From Methylomonas methanica MC09 (GTDB lineage: Bacteria > Pseudomonadota > Gammaproteobacteria > Methylococcales > Methylomonadaceae): DNA of 64,000 nt. The position numbers and the translations under genes were made by a program. Below, one piece after another: positions 52,733-63,883 of this stretch. Positions within the stretch are counted from its first letter, which is position 1. Each line of letters starts with the position of its first letter. Below the pieces are notes generated by a model, which saw nothing but the letters and a program-made list of their open reading frames with translations, did not search any database and was not told where the DNA came from. The DNA is taken from the NCBI RefSeq assembly GCF_000214665.1, contig NC_015572.1, positions 2,976,001 through 3,040,000 of the forward strand, read 5' to 3'.

Positions 52733-53135
52733 TTTAGGATTCCATTAAAGCCGGTAGAGCCTAAAGCTTGGCGCATAAATATATTTTACAGGCCTCCGAC
52801 CACCTGAGTTTCGCTAATCAGAGTGAACTTGACCGGAATCAGTTGATTGCTTTGGTGCTGCGCAAATAGTTATTAAGGCAAGCCTGATTTGGGGCTTAAT
52901 CAAGGTGCAAGAGCCTGAATATCAACTCAAGCAGGTTTGCCGGAAAATTAGTTGCCAAGTTACATGAAGCACATTACCGCTTGATCAGCTTTGAATAGAC
53001 AACTTCAAAAACGAGTCGCGCACCCGACCTATGTGCTAAGGATTATTCAAATGTGTTGTCTCGGCTCATTCAATCTCCCACAGCGATTAAAATTGCACCT
53101 GCAGTCAATTCAGGTAAATTATTTCTAACCCAATC
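52733..53135. other. Intergenic stretch with possible gene remnants
   Basis: 403 bp. Short fragments such as NQSELDRNQLIALVLRK on the plus strand (about 52815-52871) look protein-like and end in stops. They recall the N-terminus of IS66-type transposases, but too little is left to say so. Confidence 0.3.
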
Positions 53136-54107
53136 CTAAGTCATTTTTCGTCGGCTGGCACTCAATGAGATCAGGGCTGTCAGAGCACTGGCCAGCAGGC
53201 CGCCAGCAGGTGGTATCGGTACGGTAAGTTGTGACGGGATCCGGTTGTTGACGATTCCGGCCCCGACACTATTGGCTGTGACCCCGTCAGGCAGCACGAA
53301 GACAGGCTCACCATGTCCTAGGATCAATGAGTGCGAGAAATCAGCCAGGGCGCTCATATTACCGCCATCCTGCGTCGAAACGCTGGCACTGGCCGCTAAC
53401 TGGATGCCCAGTGAAACAGGCGTATTTAGCGGTACCTCGAAGGTTGGCGATTCGAAGAAACGAGAGAAGCCTTGCGCCTCTGTTGGCTGCAATACTGAAA
53501 ATATCCCACTCGTTGACGAGGAGAAGGTACCATTGTTGTAGCCATAAGAGTCGGTACCGATCGTTTGCAAAACAGCTGTGCTTCCGGGGCCGGGCACACC
53601 GAGACCATAGCTAACGCTGACGTTGGCCGATGACAGACCTCTGCCAAAACTGCTGCCGGAAGCATTCAGGATGCCCTCAATAAAAATATTGGTCGAGACT
53701 AGTGCTGAGCTAGCACCATTTACCGCTCCTGAGAAAACAATATCATCGAATCTGATCAAGGCTGATCCGCCTCCGGAGGAGGTTAACCGCCCATAGCCGA
53801 AGAGCCCTTGATCGTATTCGTAAAGTTGCGGCTGCACGGAAGCAGAACCGAACGCACCCATGCGACCCGTATCTGCATAGGCTAAGCCCGCGCTTTGCTC
53901 AATGCCCCATTCGCGTTCGCGGTTGTAGGATGCGCCGGCGGTTACTCCGCTGTTGTTGGTCTGACTGTCATTGTTCTGTCCCGCTCCAGCGCTGGCGCTG
54001 AATAGTGGAGTCGCGCTTACTCGTGCCGGTAATCCGATGACACCGATAAGAAACGCTATTTTAAAAAGTATGTGCAGCCGATGTTTGATGCGATCAAATT
54101 CAATCAT
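53136..54107 (-). CDS. Exported PEP-CTERM-like protein
   Basis: A 323-residue secreted protein. It has a signal peptide after a charged N-region (cut near ARVSA) and a long Ser/Gly/Ala-rich mature part with beta-strand pattern (YEYDQGLFGYGRLTSSGGGS, VNGASSALVSTNIFIEG). The C-terminal tail is TVPIPPAGGLLASALTALIS followed by ASRRK, a VPxPxA-type sorting signal slightly different from the others. The body resembles none of the other four sorted proteins here. Function unknown. Confidence 0.78.
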   Translation of the reverse strand: MIEFDRIKHRLHILFKIAFLIGVIGLPARVSATPLFSASAGAGQNNDSQTNNSGVTAGASYNREREWGIEQSAGLAYADTGRMGAFGSASVQPQLYEYDQGLFGYGRLTSSGGGSALIRFDDIVFSGAVNGASSALVSTNIFIEGILNASGSSFGRGLSSANVSVSYGLGVPGPGSTAVLQTIGTDSYGYNNGTFSSSTSGIFSVLQPTEAQGFSRFFESPTFEVPLNTPVSLGIQLAASASVSTQDGGNMSALADFSHSLILGHGEPVFVLPDGVTANSVGAGIVNNRIPSQLTVPIPPAGGLLASALTALISLSASRRKMT

Positions 54108-54454
54108 GCTAATGCCTCCGTTTATACCTATAATTAGTAAAACATCGCCATTGAACCTCTTGCAACATCATTACCTGCGAGGTCTGGCGAATCTCATCGG
54201 CGGTTAAACCAATGGCTTTAGGGTTCGATTCTGTAAATTTTAGACGCCTATGTCAACCCATCATGTTTTTTTGACCATTGCGTGCCTGCTATTCAAAGTG
54301 CTTAAGTAATGCGCTAAGAACCGCATTGATGTGTATCGGATAAGAGTCAAAACTAATTGTCTTAAAGAGGAATGCCCGCCAAGGCAGTAAGCTGCAATCA
54401 TAGGGTGTCGATAGGCGAAGCCGCATTTCGCTGCACGTTGGCTTTAAATCATTC

Positions 54455-54482
54455 GGCGTATTACGCTATAGCTAAATACGCC
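54455..54482. repeat. Palindromic repeat GGCGTATT ... AATACGCC
   Basis: 8-bp arms at 54455-54462 and 54475-54482 around ACGCTATAGCTA. It resembles the dispersed 'GGCGTATTACGC' type of palindrome common in gammaproteobacteria and cuts across the end of the integrase remnant. Confidence 0.5.
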
Positions 54483-54644
54483 CTGCGCGGGCTTCGATTT
54501 TAGCCTCGCTATCCACAAATAATGCGGCGCGTTCGGTCAATCGGTGATATTTCGCGAACTGTTTGATCCAATCATAATGACTTGTTTCAGCCGCATCGTG
54601 CGGCGCACATCGCCCAGCAGGGCCGAAGGTTTTTGATTTGACAT
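54472..54644 (-). pseudogene. Remnant of an integron-type tyrosine recombinase (N-terminal domain)
   Basis: On the minus strand the ATG at 54644 opens MSNQKPSALLGDVRRTMRLK. A shift of frame near 54590 continues TSHYDWIKQFAKYHRLTERA and ALFVDSEAKIEA. Together these match the SAM-like N-terminal domain of integron/XerC-type integrases, which typically read LLDQVR...Y...YVDWIKRF..FH. The catalytic domain is absent. The end is replaced by a palindromic repeat. A dead relic of a mobile integrase. Confidence 0.68.
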
Positions 54645-54716
54645 GGCGAGATTACCGGCTATAGTCAGTTGCATTTTCAAATACGCAGGCATATTTGCCT
54701 GATAATCAATGAAAAC

Positions 54717-55154
54717 ATGAACCTCATCAGCGAAATCAAGAACTCGTGGAGTTGGGTTGGAATTGATCCCGAAGAGATCGTGGGAGAGAACGATTTTGGT
54801 AACCTTATGATCCGGGATTGTGAGGGTAAATATTGGCGTCTTTGTCCAGAAGACGTCTATTGCAAGGTCGTAGCAGAAAATCGAGCAGAACTAGACGCGC
54901 TATCCAGAAATCAAGAGTTTCTCGCTGACTGGTATATGGAGGCGTTGGTCACTCAGGCAAGGCAAGCTCTCGGCCCGCTTCCGGAAGACAGGAAATACCA
55001 TCTTGTTATTCCAGGAGCTTTGGGCGGTGAGTATGCGATTTCAAATATCAAAACTGCCCCACTCGTCGAGCTAGTACGGTTTTCTGGTGATATTGGGAGA
55101 CAAATTAAAGACCTTCCAGACGGCTCCCAAATTGAGCTGAAGGTGGTCGATTGA
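54717..55154 (+). CDS. Tdi1/DUF1851-like immunity protein, orphan
   Basis: A 145-residue protein starting MNLISEIKNSWSWVGIDPEE. Blocks FGNLMIRDCEGKYWRLCPED and LPEDRKYHLVIPGALGGEYAISNIKT and LVELVRFSGDIGRQIKDLPDG are those of the C-terminal domain of Tdi1-type immunity proteins, known to protect against type VI DNase effectors. There is no effector or secretion gene nearby, so it is an orphan, probably gained with the surrounding accessory sequence. The start at 54717 is preferred over the longer frame from 54669. Confidence 0.8.
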   Translation: MNLISEIKNSWSWVGIDPEEIVGENDFGNLMIRDCEGKYWRLCPEDVYCKVVAENRAELDALSRNQEFLADWYMEALVTQARQALGPLPEDRKYHLVIPGALGGEYAISNIKTAPLVELVRFSGDIGRQIKDLPDGSQIELKVVD

Positions 55155-55640
55155 AGCGTAATCCTCATAACCAGCGGGTCAACTTGACCGGCAAACGAAC
55201 AAAGGGGTCGGGTCTTGCAATATAGCACAACAACTTGACACAAATGTGCTTTGCAAAACAAACGACCTGACCCCCTCATTCGTTTTTTTGATATCAGGTT
55301 AGAACGGCTGAATAGGCAAAGCGTTCGATAGGATGAAGACGCTTGCGTTATTTTCAGATGATTCCAACAACAAACTGCGGGCGCCATCAACCTTGTCATG
55401 GTTGGCGACCAAGGACGACCTGAGCATTATCATTACACACCGTCGTCGGCCGGTTGGTTGAATCAATTTGTCCCGTAAAACGATCTAACCAGCCAGTTTT
55501 AGCAGTATCAGCGATCTCAAAAACGCCATTGAGGCTTTTATAAGCCGCCATAATCAACAAGCTCAACCCTTGAAATGGCGTCAACGAGAAGTCAAGGGCG
55601 CTCAATTAAAAATACGATATCTAATTTACGAAGTTAAACA
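55155..55640. other. Intergenic stretch with an inverted-repeat element
   Basis: 486 bp. The element at 55204-55275 is the only clear structure. A 69-codon minus-strand frame at 55396-55605 is of uncertain status and has no family features. Confidence 0.4.
55204..55275. repeat. Short inverted-repeat (MITE/REP-like) element
   Basis: GGGGTCGGGTC (55204-55214) and GACCTGACCCCC (55264-55275) are imperfect inverted arms; inside them TTGCAA (55215-55220) and TTGCAA (55252-55257) also face each other. Non-autonomous elements of this GGGGTCAGGTC type are common in gammaproteobacteria near REP-associated transposases. Confidence 0.6.
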
Positions 55641-56366
55641 CTAGCTTTCTAAGTGCCTGTACCGACCAAAAAAATCGTTTAACCGGCCGTATAATTCAGC
55701 TACCCAAGCGGGCTTGATCACAGTGGAGAGCTTGTTACGGCGCGGGTCCGTGGGGGCAATGGCCACCTGAAAATTCGATTTGCCGATATCCCAGGTCAGC
55801 ACAAACAGCTCTTCTATAACCTCATCCCCCATCGCCAGACACCCTACCGAAACGGCTTTGCCGTGAATAAAAATATTGCTGCCCGGATTCGCCCGGCGTT
55901 CGAGGTTTGCGTGGTAACGGTCGAAGTCGTTCGGGTAATTAAGCTTCAACGACAGGTGATACAAACTGTTCGGGTTAACCCCTTCGATTCGATACAGTCC
56001 TTCCGGCACTTGTTTATCCCCTTCCCGGAGTTTGGGTCCGGCCGAGCCGCTTAAGGCGCGAATCGGATAGATTCGAATTAACACCGGCCCCGCAAGCGTT
56101 TCCGCCCATAACTCCAGGCGGGCCGAGTCTTTTAGGCCCAGCAAGGTAAGCTTTTGCGGCGGATACGCCACGCCGGCGGCATCGAAGTAAGGCCGTATGC
56201 GGCGGCGCGCGGCTTCGCCATAGGTTTGCACTGCCGCCGAAACCGTGGTTTTGCCCATCGTACGCTGATATACCGGCACCCATAACGGGCGGCCGAAAAA
56301 ATATGCGGCAGCCATCCCTACTGCCAGTAGCATCGCAACCGCGATCAACGCACCTTTCTTGAGCAT
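55641..56366 (-). CDS. L,D-transpeptidase-family protein (YafK/DpaA-like)
   Basis: A 241-residue protein with an N-terminal membrane anchor (KKGALIAVAMLLAVGMAAAYFFG) and a YkuD-fold catalytic domain ending in NIFIHGKAVSVGCLAMGDE, with catalytic His168 and Cys176. The layout matches E. coli YafK (now DpaA), which cuts lipoprotein off peptidoglycan, rather than a cross-linking transpeptidase. I start it at the ATG at 56366; an upstream TTG at 56390 opens the same frame. It precedes no obvious operon partner. Confidence 0.8.
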   Translation of the reverse strand: MLKKGALIAVAMLLAVGMAAAYFFGRPLWVPVYQRTMGKTTVSAAVQTYGEAARRRIRPYFDAAGVAYPPQKLTLLGLKDSARLELWAETLAGPVLIRIYPIRALSGSAGPKLREGDKQVPEGLYRIEGVNPNSLYHLSLKLNYPNDFDRYHANLERRANPGSNIFIHGKAVSVGCLAMGDEVIEELFVLTWDIGKSNFQVAIAPTDPRRNKLSTVIKPAWVAELYGRLNDFFGRYRHLES

Positions 56367-56410
56367 ATTATCCGCCCGTCTCCGAACCAACGCCGCCGTT
56401 TTGCAGACGA

Positions 56411-56806
56411 CTAATCGACTGCTGCATCACACGCTCTTACCTGAAACACATTTCCCTCCGGGTCCATGGCATTGCACGCCACGAACCCCGGGCCCCGCCA
56501 GTTCTCGTTAAAAACCGCCCCACCGAGCTTATCGGCGACGGATCGGGCGGCGTTCAAATCGGGGACGGTAAAGAAAAACTTCAGGGCTGTGTTTTCCCGG
56601 CGGACGGGCGGCGATGCGATCGCAATATCCGCGGCGATTTCCGCCGGTATTTGATGAATCAGCAGCTGAATATCCGCGGACTGCAACACAATCAATTCCT
56701 CCCTTGTATGCAGCCTGCGCATGCCGGCCACCGCCTCGTAAAACCGCGCGATACGTTGCGCATCGACGGCGTAAACGAATAATCCCGCGCGCGCCGGTCC
56801 TGACAT
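56411..56806 (-). CDS. VOC-family (glyoxalase/bleomycin-resistance-like) protein
   Basis: A 131-residue protein of the vicinal-oxygen-chelate fold: LFVYAVDAQRIARFYEAVAGM opens the first module, TALKFFFTVPDLNAARSVADKLGG the second, and AMDPEGNVFQVRA closes it. A good site, AAAGGAG, precedes the ATG. Such single-domain members bind metals and small electrophiles or act as lyases or dioxygenases; the substrate is unknown. Possibly co-transcribed with the DpaA-like gene 44 bp downstream. Confidence 0.83.
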   Translation of the reverse strand: MSGPARAGLFVYAVDAQRIARFYEAVAGMRRLHTREELIVLQSADIQLLIHQIPAEIAADIAIASPPVRRENTALKFFFTVPDLNAARSVADKLGGAVFNENWRGPGFVACNAMDPEGNVFQVRACDAAVD

Positions 56807-56983
56807 AAACGCTCCTTTCGCTTGTCGCTATTTGATAATCGATCTGAAGAATAAGCGATAGCGACTAACCTTGCAAACCGGCGTGCCGGTCTGCAAGGCT
56901 GCAAAAGAATGGAAGCGGTTTTGAAGCGGGTTGCCGCTAAATGACCGCTGAACGGCAGGGTTTGGCCTGACTCTATTCGCCGA

Positions 56984-57439
56984 CTAAGCGAAATACAGCT
57001 CGCGCAATTGCAGCATCGACGGGGCACTTAATTCTTTGCCGTCGCTTTTGCGGCTGACCGTGTACATACCTTTGGCAAGTACGATCTCCTCGCCTTCGTT
57101 TGCGTAGCCGACCACATTATGATTGGCGTCGAACGGAATGCGATGCTCGCCGCCGCTGTGGCTATTGAAATCGGCGATAATCCCCATATGCGGCGGATTT
57201 TTAACCGAATCCCACCAAGGCAGTTTGCCTGCGTCATGCGACCAGGTTTCGCTCAAAGCTTCCGGCGGCAGGCAGCGCTCGACCAAGCGTTGGCCTACCA
57301 CCGCATATTGCAGACGGCTGATTTTCTCGGGTTCCGAGCCCACCGTATCCCGACATTCAAGAATGTCGCCGTTTAGAAATGCATCGGTTGAAGAAACGAC
57401 GCGGTTCCAAACGCCGTCAAGATTTTTGTGTTCAAACAT
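56984..57439 (-). CDS. Protein of unknown function
   Basis: A 151-residue protein. The start is taken at the ATG at 57439 (MFEHKNLDGVWNRVVSSTDA), with GGGGA before it; the longer frame from 57541 adds 34 unlikely codons. Strand-rich blocks such as LQYAVVGQRLVERCLPPEAL, KNPPHMGIIADFNSH and EHRIPFDANHNVVGYANEGE suggest a small beta-barrel, perhaps lipocalin-like. There is no signal peptide. I do not recognise the family. Confidence 0.6.
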   Translation of the reverse strand: MFEHKNLDGVWNRVVSSTDAFLNGDILECRDTVGSEPEKISRLQYAVVGQRLVERCLPPEALSETWSHDAGKLPWWDSVKNPPHMGIIADFNSHSGGEHRIPFDANHNVVGYANEGEEIVLAKGMYTVSRKSDGKELSAPSMLQLRELYFA

Positions 57440-57728
57440 TTCAGTCCCCTTGGTCAATTTGATTTGGAAAGGCATCAACAGCCTAGCAAAATAGCGACCA
57501 ATTTCCGGCGGTATCGAAACCCCAGTCCAACAAACGGACAACAGAATTTAACTGATTGTTTTTAAAACATTAAGCATATAAAAACAGCATTTGTCCGTAG
57601 AGGCGAACACGCGATCAAAGCTGACCTTAACATCGATAGCCTTAACAAAAGCAAGACAATTTATCGAATTCCCGACAAAAACAGTGGGTTTTATGGGGTT
57701 TTTGCGTACCGCTGTTTTAGTTTGGAAA
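57440..57728. other. Intergenic stretch, nothing recognised
   Basis: An 80-codon plus-strand frame crosses it into the next gene but has no start site or family features. Confidence 0.4.
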
Positions 57729-57765
57729 ACCGGCGCCCTGCACCACGATCTTAAGGTGCGCCGGT
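57729..57765 (-). terminator. Terminator overlapping the DUF1287 stop codon
   Basis: ACCGGCG (57729-57735) pairs with CGCCGGT (57759-57765), extended by GCACC/GGTGC (57740-57744 and 57755-57759). On the minus strand TTTTCC follows the stem. The TAA stop (57751-57753) sits in the loop, so the last codons of the gene are part of its terminator. Confidence 0.65.
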
Positions 57766-58356
57766 ATAGGTCTTGGGCACATAGCGATAATGCCCGGTTA
57801 TCTTATAAGACAACAGCATGTCCTCCAGTTTAGGGCCCGCGCCAATGTTGTGAACGATCATAGGGTTTCCACTAACACTGGCGATCATATTCGTAACGAT
57901 GCCGATATGCGGCAGATTTCCCGGCAGCATCCAGGTCACGACGTCACCGGGCGCGTAATCTCGGCCTTGGTCGGTCATGGGTAAGGTTTTTCCGTGCCGC
58001 GCGAAAAACACCTGTAAATTCGGAACCCTGCGGTGATCGATGTTCCGGTCGGTGGCGTTTAAACCCCAGAGTTTCCTTGACGGATACAAGCGAAAGTTTT
58101 TCAGCATATCCTCGTGAACCAATACCTGAAGATCCACGCCCAGTTTACGATACGCCCGAATAACCACATCGGTGCAAACCCCAACATTCTCCGGCACATC
58201 GCCATTCGGATAGGCTATAGAAAAATACGACCCATCGTAACGGACGGCATGATGGGTCTGCGCGATTGCAGCTGAAACGATGTCCTGTTCAAAACTTGCA
58301 GCGAGTGCGTTTTGCGAAAAAACAAGCGTAGCGATTAATAGAAATCTTACCCTCAT
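57751..58356 (-). CDS. DUF1287 exported protein
   Basis: A 201-residue exported protein starting at the ATG at 58356 (MRVRFLLIATLVFSQNALA). It matches DUF1287: YDGSYFSIAYPNGDVPENVG followed by VCTDVVIRAYRKLGVDLQ, then LVHEDMLKNFRLYP, NIDHRRVPNLQVFFAR, YAPGDVVTWML and LPHIGIVTN. The Cys in VCTD, the His in HIGIV and a nearby polar residue resemble an NlpC/P60-like catalytic set, so a cell-wall peptidase role is plausible. Function is otherwise unknown. Confidence 0.83.
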   Translation of the reverse strand: MRVRFLLIATLVFSQNALAASFEQDIVSAAIAQTHHAVRYDGSYFSIAYPNGDVPENVGVCTDVVIRAYRKLGVDLQVLVHEDMLKNFRLYPSRKLWGLNATDRNIDHRRVPNLQVFFARHGKTLPMTDQGRDYAPGDVVTWMLPGNLPHIGIVTNMIASVSGNPMIVHNIGAGPKLEDMLLSYKITGHYRYVPKTYTGAP

Positions 58357-58577
58357 TGCCCAAAGTACCTCCACGTGAGCGGTTAACCTGAGAAAGTGTA
58401 CTTCAATCGCCCGGCAAATGCTTTCCCATTGCTCGCGCCGATCCGCGCAATGAGAAACACGTTTTGCAAACGCGGGTGACGGAAAATCAGAGCTGTGGTG
58501 CTTTGATAGGAGAATAGCCGTCGGAATTGCCCGTGCAAGGCCTATAATTTCTGTAAAGACTACGCTAAATCTGCTCT

Positions 58578-58847
58578 ATGCGTGAGAGCGTAACCCGATT
58601 TCGATTGCTGATATTCCACGGGAGAATGCGCTTGTTAAGAGAAAATATCGATAGTAAGCATGAAGCAAAACTCTGCCCGCGTTGCCAACGTGAATTTATT
58701 TGCAAGGCCAATCGCATTCATTGCTGCGACTGCTCCAGTATTTGCTTGTCCTTTGAAACCAGTGAGTATATTCGTCAACGTTACGAAGAATGCTTATGTA
58801 CGGCGTGCCTGCAAGAATTAGCGGTCCTGGTTACGTCTCAAAAATAA
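58578..58847 (+). CDS. Cysteine-rich CWC-family protein
   Basis: An 89-residue protein matching the short cysteine-rich CWC family: CPRCQREFICKANRIHCCDC, then ICLSFETSEYIRQRY and CLCTACLQEL. The paired cysteines probably bind zinc. The start could be 58578 or the ATG at 58626 (MRLLREN); I keep the longer frame because the second ATG has its GGGAG too close. Function unknown. Confidence 0.72.
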   Translation: MRESVTRFRLLIFHGRMRLLRENIDSKHEAKLCPRCQREFICKANRIHCCDCSSICLSFETSEYIRQRYEECLCTACLQELAVLVTSQK

Positions 58848-58957
58848 CTTGAATTTGACTTTATCGACAGGACCGTCAATTGCAACAACGCCGCGACGTA
58901 TGCAAGCAAACTGCCCGCTACGGATACCGCGACTCCGCAACGGACAGTCGTCAGGTT

Positions 58958-60601
<1,644 letters not shown>

Positions 60602-60790
60602 AGTGTATTCGAGTCAGTGAAAAGTCGGAAGATGGATGTAAAACAGGCCGTGGAGGCGATCAGCTGCCTATTTTACCATTGATGCCGCTTACCGAGGCCA
60701 GCTTGAATGCAATAATCCCTGAGCGAGGTACAGGCCGAAACCCTGCAAGCAAACCGGATAGGCTACCGTCGGTTTGTTCATTCCTCCGTC

Positions 60791-63700
60791 TTATACTGCG
60801 TCCCTTCCCTCAAACCGCCCGTAGCGTAACAATATCGCCGGTAGCAACAACAGATTCAACAGCGTCGACGACACCAAGCCGCCGATGATGATGGCCGCCA
60901 TCGGCCCCATGATTTCCCGGCCCGGATTATCGCTGTCGAAAGCCACCGGCAACATGGCCAAGGCTGTGACCAGCGCCGTCATCAAAATCGACGGCAACCG
61001 TTCCTGGGCGCCGCGTAACGCTGTCTCGGCGGTCCAGCTCTGACCTTCCTGCTCGATCAAATGCCGGTAATGCGAAATCAACATAATGCAGTTGCGTACG
61101 GTGATGCCGAACAAGGTTACAAAGCCTACAAAAGAGCCCACCGACAAGGCTGCGCCGGTCAATACCACTGCCAGCACGCCGCCCAACAAGGCAAACGGCA
61201 GATTCAGCAAGGTCAAAACCGTGTGTCGCAAGCTACCCAACGCGATATAAATCAGCACCAGCACCCCGGCCCCGGCCAACAGCGACTGCATGATCAGGGC
61301 TTGACGGGCCCTGGTCTGCTCCAGCGCCGCGCCGATAAACTCCGGGTAGCTGTCGCTGCTCCAGCTTATATCCTGCAACAAACGGCTTTTCAGTTCCCGC
61401 ATGAAGGCGTCCATATCGCGATCCTCGACATTGCAGGTAACGGTCTGCGCCCTTAACGCGCCTTGGTGCAAAATGTTGTAACGGCCTTCGCTGTGGCGTA
61501 TCTCGGCCACCTGCCCTAACAAAACCCGCTCGCCGTCGGCATTTATCAAGGCGATTTGCCGCAAGGCGTCGGCGCGGGTTTTCAATTCGGGCGGCAAGGT
61601 CACCGCCACGTTAAATATCCGGTTGCCTCGGATATTTTTGCCGACGATACGGCCTTCATAGGCAGTTTCCAGCGCCATCATGACCTGCGCCGGACTAATG
61701 CCGCGAAATTGCAACTGCTGTAAATTCAAGCGCACATCCAGCAGCGAAGTAGCCGGCGGCGAGCGCATTTGCACGTCGACCGCACCAGGGATGGTTTCGA
61801 TAATTTTCGCCGCCGCCTGGGCTTTATTATCGAGTGCCGCCAGATCGTTGCCGTAAATATTCACCACCACCGGCGCGGTGTAGCCGGAAATGGTTTCGTC
61901 CACCCGCTCGGTCAAAAAGGTATTGGCTTCGTAATGTATGCCGGGAAAATCGTCCAGAATATCCCGCAAAGCCTCCAATACCCCTTGCTGGCCGGCGCCG
62001 GACAAGGGTTTTAACCTGACTTCGTACTCGCTGTAATGGCTGCCGTAAGTGTCCGCGCCCCGCTCCGCCCTACCCGCCCATTGCGATACCGATTCCACAC
62101 CGTCGATAGTCAGAAAACGCTCAGTCAGCAAGCTGCCAATGCGTATCGATTCGCTCAACGAGGTACCCGGCACACTGGCTGTGTGCACGATAAAATGGCC
62201 TTCGCGCAGCTCCGGCAAAAACTTGTGATCCAGGCGTAAAAAAGCCATCAGGCCCAGCACGAAAAGCACAACACAGCCCAAGGCAACCGCCTTGAAATCC
62301 CGCATCACCCATTGCAATTGCCCGGCATACAGCGGTTTCAAGCGCTTGATCAGCGGCGGATCGATGTCTGGAGACAAGTTACGTTTAAGCAATAAATGGC
62401 ACAAGGCCGGCGTCAGCGTCAGCGCCACCAGCAGCGACATCAGTATCGCCAGAATATAGGAATAACCCAAGGGCGCAAACAAGCGTCCGGCCACGCCGCT
62501 CAAAGTCAATAAAGGTACGAAAACCAGGGCGACGATAAAACTGGCGTATACCACCGAACCGCGCACCTCCAGGGAAGCCTGCTGGATAACTTCGGCTACA
62601 CCGGCCGGCCGGGGTTTAAGCTGGTTTTCCCGCAAACGGCGAAAGATGTTTTCGGTATCGATGATGGCGTCGTCCACCACTTCGCCCAGGGCAATCGCCA
62701 AACCACCCAAGACCATAATATTCAGATTGACGCCCATTTCCAGCAGTACGATTACCGCCGACATCAAGGATAGCGGTATCGCCAGCGCGGCGATAAAAGC
62801 GCTACGCATGTTGAATAAGAACAGGTATAAAATCACCACCACAAACAAGCCGCCGAACAGCAAATGGCCGGCCAGATTGTGTACCGAGGTTTCGATGTAA
62901 TCGGCCGGCCGGAACAGGTGCGAGTAGAAATCCACCCCTTGCTGTTCAAACAAGGGCTCAAAGCCGGCCAAAACGGCTTCCACCTGCCGCGATACCGACA
63001 AGGTATTGGCGCCGAACTGACCGATCACCATCAGCACCACCCCGGGCTTGCCCATGATTTGCGCGGCGCTGATCGGCGGTGCGGCAGCGTATTGGATATC
63101 CGCCACGTCGTTTAACGTAATGCTGCTGCCGTTTTGGCGCTTGACCACCAGACTTTTATACTGCTCCGGATTGACCGGCTGGCCGCTGACCTGCAAGGTA
63201 AAGCGCTGATTGCTGTTTTCAATAAACCCGGCGCCGCTGATTTGCGCCGCTCCGGCGGCAGCGGCGACCACTTCGTCCAAGCTCAGATTAAAGCGTTGCA
63301 AAGCCTCCGGTTTTACCTGCACCTGCAATTGCTGCACATCGCCGCCGAACACATTCACATCCGCCACACCCGGCACGGCCAAAAGCCTCGGTGCCAGCGT
63401 CCAGTCCACCAGACTGCGTAATTCCATCAGAGACTGCGTGTCGGAACTCACACCTATCGTCAGCACGGTTGACGACGACGAAGATAGCGGCACGGCCACC
63501 GGCGTGCCGATGCCGGCGGGTAACTGCTGCCCCACGCTGGCCAGCCGTTCGCTGATCAATTGGCGGTTACGGTAAATATCGCTGTTTTCCGCAAAAGTGG
63601 CGGTAACGATGGACAAGCCCTGAATCGACTCGGAACGCAGGGTTTCCAAGCCGATCAAGGGGCGAACGGCGGTTTCAATGGGCAATGTCACCAGCACTTC

Positions 63701-63883
63701 CACCTGTTCGGCCGCCAAGCCGGGCGCTTCGGTTTGAATGATGACCCGCTTGGGGGCGAATTCCGGAAAAATATCCAGCCCGGCACTCATAAAACGGTAA
63801 ACGCCAAAGGCCATCAGCAATACAGCCAGAGCGACAACGACACCGGAATAGCGGATGGAAAAGCGAATCAGAGTAGCGAGCAT
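60791..63883 (-). CDS. RND-superfamily heavy-metal-type efflux pump, inner-membrane subunit
   Basis: A 1030-residue RND transporter of the CzcA/CusA-like branch. It starts MLATLIRFSIRYSGVVVALA at 63883; a TTG seven codons upstream is less likely. Twelve membrane helices are arranged in two repeats. Helix 4 reads LGGLAIALGEVVDDAIIDTEN with the conserved acidic residues for proton relay, and VGFVTLFGITVRNCIMLISH is the second-half counterpart. The substrate cannot be inferred (divalent cations or Cu/Ag are usual). A membrane-fusion protein gene would be expected just beyond the right edge of the window. Confidence 0.9.
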   Translation of the reverse strand: MLATLIRFSIRYSGVVVALAVLLMAFGVYRFMSAGLDIFPEFAPKRVIIQTEAPGLAAEQVEVLVTLPIETAVRPLIGLETLRSESIQGLSIVTATFAENSDIYRNRQLISERLASVGQQLPAGIGTPVAVPLSSSSSTVLTIGVSSDTQSLMELRSLVDWTLAPRLLAVPGVADVNVFGGDVQQLQVQVKPEALQRFNLSLDEVVAAAAGAAQISGAGFIENSNQRFTLQVSGQPVNPEQYKSLVVKRQNGSSITLNDVADIQYAAAPPISAAQIMGKPGVVLMVIGQFGANTLSVSRQVEAVLAGFEPLFEQQGVDFYSHLFRPADYIETSVHNLAGHLLFGGLFVVVILYLFLFNMRSAFIAALAIPLSLMSAVIVLLEMGVNLNIMVLGGLAIALGEVVDDAIIDTENIFRRLRENQLKPRPAGVAEVIQQASLEVRGSVVYASFIVALVFVPLLTLSGVAGRLFAPLGYSYILAILMSLLVALTLTPALCHLLLKRNLSPDIDPPLIKRLKPLYAGQLQWVMRDFKAVALGCVVLFVLGLMAFLRLDHKFLPELREGHFIVHTASVPGTSLSESIRIGSLLTERFLTIDGVESVSQWAGRAERGADTYGSHYSEYEVRLKPLSGAGQQGVLEALRDILDDFPGIHYEANTFLTERVDETISGYTAPVVVNIYGNDLAALDNKAQAAAKIIETIPGAVDVQMRSPPATSLLDVRLNLQQLQFRGISPAQVMMALETAYEGRIVGKNIRGNRIFNVAVTLPPELKTRADALRQIALINADGERVLLGQVAEIRHSEGRYNILHQGALRAQTVTCNVEDRDMDAFMRELKSRLLQDISWSSDSYPEFIGAALEQTRARQALIMQSLLAGAGVLVLIYIALGSLRHTVLTLLNLPFALLGGVLAVVLTGAALSVGSFVGFVTLFGITVRNCIMLISHYRHLIEQEGQSWTAETALRGAQERLPSILMTALVTALAMLPVAFDSDNPGREIMGPMAAIIIGGLVSSTLLNLLLLPAILLRYGRFEGRDAV

